A DNA stretch of 6,356 bases from an uncultured Pedobacter sp. (lineage in GTDB: Bacteria > Bacteroidota > Bacteroidia > Sphingobacteriales > Sphingobacteriaceae), in contig CAMLDJ010000310.1 of the NCBI GenBank assembly GCA_946478755.1, positions 1-6,356 of the forward strand, given 5' to 3'. The position numbers were made by a program, and so were the translations under genes. The notes under the pieces were generated by a model. The model was given only the letters and a program-made list of their open reading frames with translations. It was not told where the DNA came from and ran no database searches. This document shows positions 1 through 5,240 of the stretch, piece after piece. Every line of letters begins with the position of its first letter. Positions within the stretch are counted from its first letter, which is position 1.

Positions 1-43
1 CCTTTGCTCATAGCTGTTTGGAACGTTTTTTGTGTTAAATGAC

Positions 44-74
44 TTGTAAAGTAGGTTACAAATCTATAAATTTA
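44..74 (+). promoter_or_regulatory. Candidate Bacteroidota-type promoter of the lipoprotein/FadL-like operon
   Basis: A TTG at 44-46 is followed after 20 bases by TAAATTTA at 67-74, one mismatch from the Bacteroidota -7 element TAnnTTTG. The 20-base spacing is close to what is known for the sigma factor of this phylum. Transcription would start near base 80. The leader from there to the start codon is rich in A and C and nearly free of G (bases 81-100), so it should be unstructured, which favours translation initiation in this phylum. Bases 1-43 show nothing recognisable. The assignment is a motif match by eye only. Confidence 0.45.
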
Positions 75-101
75 TACCTACAAAACACACAACACACAAA
101 T

Positions 102-107
102 AAGGAA
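102..107 (+). promoter_or_regulatory. Ribosome binding site of the lipoprotein gene
   Basis: AAGGAA lies 7 bases before the ATG at 115 and is a good Shine-Dalgarno match. It is notable because the other genes in the window have no clear one. It supports the chosen start of the first gene. Confidence 0.6.
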
Positions 108-114
108 TAGAGTT

Positions 115-1035
115 ATGAAAACACATTATTTAATCACCAGTATCTCGGCGCTGACAACCTTAGTGGTCATGTCCTGCTCTGCACCTAGACTGGCACAGCA
201 AAATACAAATGATGATGTGTATAATTCGGTGGCGCAAGCAAAGGAGTACAGCCAACAGGTACCGGTGAGAGAATCGGAGTATGACGCTCAGGATGATTAT
301 GGCACCAGTGATCCTTACTACGACATGGATTATTCATCACGCATTAACCGGTTCTATTATCCTAATCCCGGATGGAGGAGTTATTATGATCCATACTTCG
401 ATGGAGGATGGTATGGCAATTATGGCATGTCCCTCGGCTTCGGACTAGGCTTTGGATATAATCCTTTCTATGGCTCGTTATGGAGCTCTCCTTATTACGG
501 ATGGGGCAACTATTATTCGCCATTCTGGGGTTATAACAACTGGGGCTATAATAGCTACATCGGCGGCGGTTACTGGGGCGGTGGCTACTGGGGTGGCGGC
601 TTTTATACCGGCAGAACAACTCCTGTAGACTACAAAGCGAGACCCTCAAGAGGAGGCAGCGGATATACTGGTTCCAGAGGTTTCGACGGCCTTTCGCCAA
701 GGTCTTCAAGAGGACAAGGCAATGTAACATCAGGCCGTCCATCAAGGAGTACCAGTAATGGTAGAGGTACAGTAACTACCGGAAATACGAGACCAAGCAG
801 AACAGAGAGCACCAGACCTTCTACACAGAGCTCAAGACCGGCAAGGACTGAATCAAGACCGACAAGAACAGAGTCAAGACCGACAAGAACAGAAACCAGA
901 CCAACAAGAGAATACACTCCACCTCCATCGTATTCTCCACCAAGCAGCAGTGGAAGTTCAGGCGGCGGCAGATCAAGTGGTGGCGGTAGCTACGGCGGCG
1001 GTGGTGGAAGCAGACCATCCAGAGGTGGCAGATAA
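115..1035 (+). CDS. Tyr/Gly/Trp-rich and Arg/Ser/Thr-rich lipoprotein of unknown function
   Basis: The 306-residue protein starts with a type II signal peptide: Lys2, a hydrophobic stretch at about 6-19, and a lipobox VMSC with the lipidated Cys at residue 21 (Met at -2 is slightly atypical). Residues 30-75 are rich in Asp, Glu and Tyr. Residues 78-165 are dominated by Tyr, Gly, Trp, Phe and Asn and include three 5-residue units (GGGYW, GGGYW, GGGFY). Residues 170-267 are basic and rich in Arg, Ser, Thr and Pro, ending in heptapeptide repeats. Residues 268-306 form a Pro/Ser then Gly/Ser tail ending RPSRGGR. I see no enzyme motif and do not recognise a named family; similar low-complexity lipoproteins are common in Bacteroidota. 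No acidic export signal follows the Cys directly, so whether it is displayed outside or faces the periplasm is open. It has a good ribosome binding site and lies 18 bases before the FadL-like gene, so the two are probably co-transcribed. A structural or surface-coating role is inference. Confidence 0.85.
   Translation: MKTHYLITSISALTTLVVMSCSAPRLAQQNTNDDVYNSVAQAKEYSQQVPVRESEYDAQDDYGTSDPYYDMDYSSRINRFYYPNPGWRSYYDPYFDGGWYGNYGMSLGFGLGFGYNPFYGSLWSSPYYGWGNYYSPFWGYNNWGYNSYIGGGYWGGGYWGGGFYTGRTTPVDYKARPSRGGSGYTGSRGFDGLSPRSSRGQGNVTSGRPSRSTSNGRGTVTTGNTRPSRTESTRPSTQSSRPARTESRPTRTESRPTRTETRPTREYTPPPSYSPPSSSGSSGGGRSSGGGSYGGGGGSRPSRGGR
562..606 (+). repeat. Three 15-bp tandem units coding for Gly-Gly-Gly-aromatic-aromatic
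   Basis: Three in-frame 15-base units lie at 562-576, 577-591 and 592-606. The first two differ only at synonymous third positions and encode GGGYW; the third is diverged and encodes GGGFY. They form residues 150-164 of the lipoprotein. Because the differences are synonymous while the peptide is kept, the repeat appears to be held at the protein level. Confidence 0.8.
832..915 (+). repeat. Four 21-bp tandem units coding for SRPTRTE heptapeptides
   Basis: Units lie at 832-852, 853-873, 874-894 and 895-915. They encode SRPARTE, SRPTRTE, SRPTRTE and TRPTREY, residues 240-267 of the lipoprotein. The second and third units differ by a single base, suggesting recent duplication, while the outer units are diverged. 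Looser copies of the same pattern (TRPSRTES, TRPSTQS) come just before, from about base 787. The unit length is a multiple of three, so copy-number change would keep the reading frame. Confidence 0.85.
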
Positions 1036-1053
1036 TTTAAGCGAAATACACAG

Positions 1054-2586
1054 ATGAAGAAATCGATACAAATGCTAATGGTAGCTATAGTAGCTACCAC
1101 AGGCACCACATACGCACAATATGCCGGCGACGCGATCAGGTTTGGCAATACAAACTACGGCAGCTCTGCAAGGTTCAAAGGGATGGGCAATGCACAGATC
1201 GGAGTTGGTGGCGATATAAGTTCATTGGGTGGTAATCCGGCAGGACTTGGCCTATTTACCAGATCTGAATTTAGCTTTACACCAGAATTTAACAATTCCA
1301 GCGCCAAGTCTGACTACCTCGATAACCGGATCAACCATTCGGGCAACAAGTTAAACGTGAACCAGGCGGGTGTGGTATGGTACAATCCGACTTACCGGCC
1401 GGCTGGTCAAAGCAGTACAAACAAGGGTGTTTTGAGTACGGTTTTCGGTATCGGTTATAACCGGAATAATGACTTTACCCAGGAATATACTTACGGAGGC
1501 AACAATGTCAACAATACCATGCGTGATTTCTTTGCACAGGAGGCCAACAGAAATATGGGTAATAATGGTGGATTGGAAGATCGCTCACTCGAAAACTATG
1601 CTTTTCAGGACTATTTGATTAATTACAATACACCCAGCAGCCCTGGTAGTTATGAATCTACTCCTTTCAGCAATAATTTGCAGAATCAAACGGCAACTAT
1701 CACCGGATCTACTTCAGAACTGAACTTATCTGGTGCGATAAATATCTCCAATCAATTCTATATTGGTGCGGCTATAGGCATGGTCAATGCACGTTATATC
1801 CGCAATGCAGACTATACAGAAAGCGGACAGATCAACTCTTATAACAATGATCCAGGGGAAGGTCCCATAGGTTATGCTGGCACTGAAGATTATGACTTTA
1901 CCTATTCGCAAAGTCAGGAAACCCGCGCATCTGGTATCAATGGCAGGCTTGGGGTAATTTTCAGGCCTGTTAACAATTTCAGGATCGGAGCTACTTATCA
2001 GACACCAACCTGGATGCATGTAGAAGACCAGTACGCTGAAAATCTTTATACGACCTTATCCGGCGAGCCGCTGCCTATCGGAGATGCGGTTTCCTATCCC
2101 TATAATTACCGACTAAGAACTCCTGCTAAAGGCTCCCTGGGTGCCAGTTATGTATTTGGTGGACAAGGCATCCTTTCTGCGGATGTGGACTTTGTGGATT
2201 ATGCCAGCACCCGTTTCTCTATGGATGGCGGCGGTATGGCTGACCAAACAATTATGGATAACAATGCCGACATCAAAAGATTATATACTTCAGCGGTAAA
2301 CTACAGGGTTGGCGGCGAGTATAAAATAAGCAACCTGAGTTTAAGGGCAGGCTACGGTTTAAATGGCAGTCCCTTAAAAGACGATGACGACCATATATTT
2401 GATACTACATATTACAGTGCGGGCCTTGGCTTTCGTGTAAACGAATATTACATTGACCTTGCCTACCAACGCGTAGAATCTGAGGACAGATTAAGTTCGT
2501 ACACCTTGAACAATGGCACAGAGCCGATCGCTACTTTAAAGAATGCAAACAACAATGTGTTTTTAACGTTTGGCGTCCGTTTTTAA
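1054..2586 (+). CDS. OmpP1/FadL-like outer-membrane beta-barrel protein
   Basis: The 510-residue protein probably sits in the outer membrane as a transport channel for hydrophobic compounds of the FadL/TodX/OmpP1 type. It begins with a Sec signal peptide (KK at 2-3, hydrophobic core 7-17, cleavage expected after TYA at residue 21). The mature N terminus has the family hallmark: a GSSARFKGMGNA segment at about 36-47, followed by Asp54 and the NPAGLG motif at 61-66, which in FadL proteins forms the N-terminal plug. The rest alternates hydrophobic and polar residues as beta strands do, with Asn/Gly/Ser-rich loops. A long insert at about 147-215 could be an extracellular lid. The chain ends in FGVRF with a terminal Phe, the usual outer-membrane insertion signal. 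The length is near that of FadL proteins (about 420-500). The start fits the signal peptide, though no Shine-Dalgarno site precedes it. It probably shares a transcript with the lipoprotein gene 18 bases upstream. The substrate cannot be read from the sequence. Confidence 0.82.
   Translation: MKKSIQMLMVAIVATTGTTYAQYAGDAIRFGNTNYGSSARFKGMGNAQIGVGGDISSLGGNPAGLGLFTRSEFSFTPEFNNSSAKSDYLDNRINHSGNKLNVNQAGVVWYNPTYRPAGQSSTNKGVLSTVFGIGYNRNNDFTQEYTYGGNNVNNTMRDFFAQEANRNMGNNGGLEDRSLENYAFQDYLINYNTPSSPGSYESTPFSNNLQNQTATITGSTSELNLSGAINISNQFYIGAAIGMVNARYIRNADYTESGQINSYNNDPGEGPIGYAGTEDYDFTYSQSQETRASGINGRLGVIFRPVNNFRIGATYQTPTWMHVEDQYAENLYTTLSGEPLPIGDAVSYPYNYRLRTPAKGSLGASYVFGGQGILSADVDFVDYASTRFSMDGGGMADQTIMDNNADIKRLYTSAVNYRVGGEYKISNLSLRAGYGLNGSPLKDDDDHIFDTTYYSAGLGFRVNEYYIDLAYQRVESEDRLSSYTLNNGTEPIATLKNANNNVFLTFGVRF
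1079..1099 (+). repeat. Perfect inverted repeat (9-bp stem, 3-base loop) within the signal-peptide codons
   Basis: TGGTAGCTA at 1079-1087 pairs fully with TAGCTACCA at 1091-1099 around the loop TAG. It begins 25 bases after the first base of the FadL-like start codon and spans codons 9-16. In the mRNA it would form a hairpin close to the initiating ribosome. The arms contain the self-complementary TAGCTA, so the segment is also a short direct repeat. A role in translation or mRNA stability is only inferred. Confidence 0.5.
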
Positions 2587-2608
2587 CCAAACTTTTAAGG
2601 ATAATAAA

Positions 2609-2637
2609 GAAAGCCCGGATCGTTGATCCGGGCTTTC
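2609..2637. terminator. Bidirectional terminator between the convergent FadL-like and UbiD-family genes
   Basis: A perfect 13-bp stem (2609-2621 with 2625-2637) with the loop GTT has a GC-rich core (GCCCGGATC) flanked by A and T runs. It starts 23 bases after the FadL-like stop codon and 20 bases beyond the decarboxylase stop codon on the other strand. The tail on the minus strand (TTTATTAT) is richer in T than that on the plus strand (CCTATTTAAA). The placement between converging genes makes a shared terminator the natural reading. Confidence 0.85.
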
Positions 2638-2657
2638 CTATTTAAAAGGACATCAGC

Positions 2658-4490
2658 TTAAAGTATGCCATGTAAGGAAGCTCCCTTAAGGCCGAGCCTT
2701 GCTATATTTCTTTCCACTCCTTCATCTTTAATCAGTTCTGGTGCATGATGCGGCTTTTTACGCGCATCTATAATAACCGGGCCTGTACAGCCCCAGTGTT
2801 TTTCTCTAACAAAGCTGCCTACCCCATGGATATCAGCTGCAGGATTACTCCTGGTAAATGTAACCCATACCAGATTGTTAATTGAAGCCGCGGTAAACTG
2901 ATGGTCATCACACAGCACAATTAATGCCAGCCCCCCGGTTTGCTGCGCTCCAAGATACTGGTTCAATAAAATCATTTCCTGCTCGGTGTGCCCTGCATCG
3001 ATATAGGGCTTAGCTTTTAAAGCCAGCACCCCGGGAATTGCGATCTGATAATGATTAAATGGTTCAGGCAAGGCAAACCCCGAGGGAAGTTCAGTTGTCA
3101 GCACCCTTTTATGAGTACCCGCCGCTGCAAATACCACCTTAGAACCGCTGTTTAATCCATCCCCGCTATAATCAAGCGTATCTATGGTCGTATGGGTATG
3201 AAAATGAAGATCAGTCTTGAAATCCATCCTGGAAAGCACGTGTTGCATAAAGCCCGAGAGATCCTGCGTATCTAAACCTTCATCATCTTCTCTTGCTGCG
3301 ATAAATAAATACTTGGCCAGGCTCAGCTGGTTCTTACCTAAGATATGATTGGCAATGGTAAGTATCTCCTGTGGCCTGCGTTCCTTTAAATATGGCGTGT
3401 ACCTTTCACTTCCTATAGCAAACAATAAAGGGTGTACACCTGCAGCGTCAACTGCATTTACCTCTTTTAAGCCATGAATCTCCTTAGGCAAGGCCGAGCC
3501 GGCAATTTCATGGATCAGGGCACCAAAACTGGTATCTTCCTGCGGAGGTCTGCCCACCACGGTAAACGACCAGATCGCATCCTTACGGTGATAAACGTTG
3601 TGTACCTTCATCAAAGGAAAAGGATGGGTAAGGCTATAATAGCCAAGGTGATCTCCGAAAGGCCCTTCAGGCTTATTTTCCTGCGGATATACGGTACCGG
3701 TGATCACAAAGTCGGCATCGGCCGATAAGCAGAAGCCCTCCTCATCATAAAAATACCTGAACCTTCTGTTGCCCAATGCACCGGCAAAGGTCATCTCCGA
3801 CAATCCTTCGGGCAGGGGCATTACCGCAGCCAATGCATGTGATGGAGGACCACCTACAAAGATACTTACTTTTAAGGGTAAGCCTTTGGCATTTGCTTTG
3901 GATTGATGGACGCCTATGCCTCTGTGAATCTGATAATGTAAGCCAATTTCCTGATCAGGTTTATAGTCATTCCCGGCAAGCTGGATCCTGTACATCCCAA
4001 GGTTGGCATTTAAAATACCGGGCTTATCCACATCCTCGGTATATACCTGGGGCATGGTGATAAATGGTCCACCATCCATCGGCCAGTTGACAATCTGCGG
4101 TAATGCACTGATCGTCGTTTTATGGAAAACCGTTTTGAAGGTTTGCTTTAAGGGCAGGGCCGTAAGTGCCGTAAAACCTATCCCAGGTATCTGCAAAGGT
4201 TTCTTCAAGGCTTTAACAGGATCAGATCGCAAATTTACCAGTTGCTCTACTTTGGCGAGGCTGTCCCGAAACATGAACTTCGAACGCTCAAGGGTTCCGA
4301 ACAAGTTGGAAACAGCAGGAAACTTGCTGCCCCTGATGTTTTCAAACAACAGTGCAGGTCCCCCCTGCTCATAAACACGCAAATGAATAGCTGCCATTTC
4401 AAGGTAGGGATCTACCTCCTCTTTAATCCGGATCAAATGACCATACTTCTCTAAATCAGCAACACATTCTGCTAAGCTTTTATATCCCAT
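2658..4490 (-). CDS. ubiD: UbiD-family prenylated-FMN decarboxylase, probably for menaquinone synthesis
   Basis: This 610-residue cytoplasmic enzyme belongs to the UbiD family, which removes carboxyl groups from aromatic or unsaturated acids with prenylated FMN made by UbiX. Family landmarks are in order: NLGMYR at 163-168, HYQIHRG at 185-191, PLPEG at 225-229 and PEGPFGDHLGYY at 274-285. By comparison with Fdc1 recalled from memory, Asn163 and Glu228 would bind the metal, and Arg168, Glu275 and Asp280 would be the catalytic Arg/Glu/acid triad, with Asp in place of the third Glu. A C-terminal segment, GCTGPVIIDARKKPHH at 569-584, is typical of the longer UbiD proteins; the short ones have about 490 residues. 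Bacteroidota use menaquinone, so the substrate is probably a menaquinone precursor such as a (dihydroxy)naphthoate, but the gene stands alone, without UbiX or other pathway genes beside it, so this is inference. The start gives the expected N terminus (MGYKSL). No Shine-Dalgarno site is visible. Confidence 0.9.
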   Translation of the reverse strand: MGYKSLAECVADLEKYGHLIRIKEEVDPYLEMAAIHLRVYEQGGPALLFENIRGSKFPAVSNLFGTLERSKFMFRDSLAKVEQLVNLRSDPVKALKKPLQIPGIGFTALTALPLKQTFKTVFHKTTISALPQIVNWPMDGGPFITMPQVYTEDVDKPGILNANLGMYRIQLAGNDYKPDQEIGLHYQIHRGIGVHQSKANAKGLPLKVSIFVGGPPSHALAAVMPLPEGLSEMTFAGALGNRRFRYFYDEEGFCLSADADFVITGTVYPQENKPEGPFGDHLGYYSLTHPFPLMKVHNVYHRKDAIWSFTVVGRPPQEDTSFGALIHEIAGSALPKEIHGLKEVNAVDAAGVHPLLFAIGSERYTPYLKERRPQEILTIANHILGKNQLSLAKYLFIAAREDDEGLDTQDLSGFMQHVLSRMDFKTDLHFHTHTTIDTLDYSGDGLNSGSKVVFAAAGTHKRVLTTELPSGFALPEPFNHYQIAIPGVLALKAKPYIDAGHTEQEMILLNQYLGAQQTGGLALIVLCDDHQFTAASINNLVWVTFTRSNPAADIHGVGSFVREKHWGCTGPVIIDARKKPHHAPELIKDEGVERNIARLGLKGASLHGIL

Positions 4491-4497
4491 TACAGCT

Positions 4498-4528
4498 CAA
4501 AGATATTAAACAAATATTGTTTTTAAAC
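4498..4528 (-). promoter_or_regulatory. Candidate promoter of the UbiD-family gene
   Basis: On the minus strand, TATCTTTG (4505 down to 4498) matches the Bacteroidota -7 element TAnnTTTG fully. There is no TTG at the normal distance, only GTT at 4528-4526. The box ends 7 bases before the start codon, so the transcript would have almost no leader. The dps terminator just upstream means the gene needs its own promoter within about 4491-4532, which is the main argument for a site here. Confidence 0.35.
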
Positions 4529-4532
4529 AGAA

Positions 4533-4558
4533 AAAGCCCTGCTTAGGGGCAGGGCTTT
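4533..4558 (-). terminator. Intrinsic terminator of dps
   Basis: A 10-bp stem (4533-4542 with 4549-4558, core AAAGCCCTGC) encloses a 6-base loop, 17 bases after the dps stop codon. On the minus strand the stem runs directly into a T-rich stretch (TTTTTCTG then TTTAAAA), as an intrinsic terminator should. It separates dps from the decarboxylase gene that follows on the same strand. Confidence 0.85.
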
Positions 4559-4575
4559 CTATTTTCATTCAGGCT

Positions 4576-5055
4576 TTACTTTTTTCCGGCAAATGAACGC
4601 AGCATCCAGGTATTCTTTTCTTTAAACTGCATAAATTTGTTCACCATGTCATTGGTACCGTCGTCACCTGCCTGCTCCGTAGCATCAAGCAGTTGGCGTT
4701 CCTGTTCAATTAGCTTGGCCATGTCGTCCAGTATCGCGTCTACCATGTTCAGATCTTTCATCCCGATGGTATCGACCTCCTGGATCACAGATTCTTTAAT
4801 ATAATCAGCAAAACGACTGTGGGGAGGTTTCCCCAGGGTAAGGACGCGCTCAGCAATCTCGTCGATGGTCACTTGTGCGTTGGTATATAATTCTTCGAAC
4901 TTGATATGTAATGTAAAAAAATTCTGGCCTTTAATGTTCCAATGGCATCCTCTCAACTTCTGATAGTGAACATGATAATTGGCCAGGTAATCATTTAACA
5001 TATCAACTACTGGTTTTACTTCTTTTTCGTTTAAACTGATTTCTTTTGCGTCCAT
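4576..5055 (-). CDS. dps: Dps family ferritin-like DNA-protection and iron-storage protein
   Basis: Dps proteins form hollow 12-subunit cytoplasmic shells that oxidise ferrous iron with peroxide, store the ferric mineral and protect DNA. The 159 residues are typical for the family. The inter-subunit ferroxidase ligands fall at the expected spacing: His38 (in GCHWNIKG), His50, Glu54, Asp65 and Glu69 (in DEIAERVLTLG), matching the His-12-His-4-Asp-11-Asp-4-Glu spacing of the E. coli protein with a constant offset of 13. Glu54 replaces the Asp usual at that position. The N-terminal tail is short and mixed in charge, without the Lys-rich extension that E. coli Dps uses to bind DNA, so direct DNA binding is uncertain. 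There is no clear Shine-Dalgarno site. It is transcribed alone, with its own terminator downstream and a divergent promoter region upstream. Dps genes are often induced by oxidative stress (OxyR in Bacteroides), but I cannot identify an operator here. Confidence 0.95.
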   Translation of the reverse strand: MDAKEISLNEKEVKPVVDMLNDYLANYHVHYQKLRGCHWNIKGQNFFTLHIKFEELYTNAQVTIDEIAERVLTLGKPPHSRFADYIKESVIQEVDTIGMKDLNMVDAILDDMAKLIEQERQLLDATEQAGDDGTNDMVNKFMQFKEKNTWMLRSFAGKK

Positions 5056-5240
5056 ATTGTGATCGTGATTTTTATGCCCGGAAAGGGCTATTGAGTTAGT
5101 AACAAATATCCAGGAAAATGGTTTTCAAAAATGTTGCCAAATCATGCAATACCGCCAAAAAAAGAACGTTTAATATTCGAATTCGACGCGTTATTTATAT
5201 TATTCGTATAATTGCCCTAGAAAAATTTACAAAGACATTA
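5056..5240. promoter_or_regulatory. Divergent promoter region between dps and the LysM gene
   Basis: This 185-base AT-rich gap must hold the promoters of both genes. On the plus strand, TATAATTG at 5207-5214 is one base from TAnnTTTG and ends 26 bases before the LysM start; no good TTG stands at the right distance. On the minus strand, candidates for dps are CATTTTTG (5133 down to 5126, with TTG at 5158-5156 after 22 bases) and GATATTTG (5110 down to 5103, without a TTG). None is decisive. A small 4-bp stem at 5076-5088 lies in the dps leader and is too short to call. No further ORF is evident in the gap. Confidence 0.5.
5177..5186. promoter_or_regulatory. 10-bp palindrome TCGAATTCGA, possible operator
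   Basis: The perfect palindrome overlaps two copies of ATTCG (5175-5179 and 5181-5185); a third copy is at 5202-5206 beside the candidate -7 box of the LysM gene. It stands about 20 bases upstream of that box, where a bound protein could affect transcription. No known regulator is recognised, and a 10-bp palindrome in AT-rich DNA may be chance. Confidence 0.3.

Noticed and set aside
1..43. Possible end of an upstream gene or a T-rich terminator at the window start
   Set aside because: The T run at 25-31 has no stable hairpin before it and no coding frame can be followed in so short a piece.
362..917. Two long open frames on the minus strand across the lipoprotein gene (362-745 and 630-917)
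   Set aside because: Their sequences are the antisense of the low-complexity repeats (for example repeated VLVGLDS), they lack signals for translation, and the plus-strand frame has a signal peptide and ribosome binding site.
1726..2019. Minus-strand open frame within the FadL-like gene
   Set aside because: The product has no recognisable domain and the plus-strand gene is clearly coding throughout.
3474..4454. Several plus-strand open frames opposite the UbiD-family gene
   Set aside because: They overlap one another in different frames, show no domain, and lie wholly inside a conserved enzyme gene.
5076..5088. Small inverted repeat GCCC/GGGC in the dps leader as a possible RNA switch
   Set aside because: Only four base pairs, no T run and no resemblance to a known leader element.
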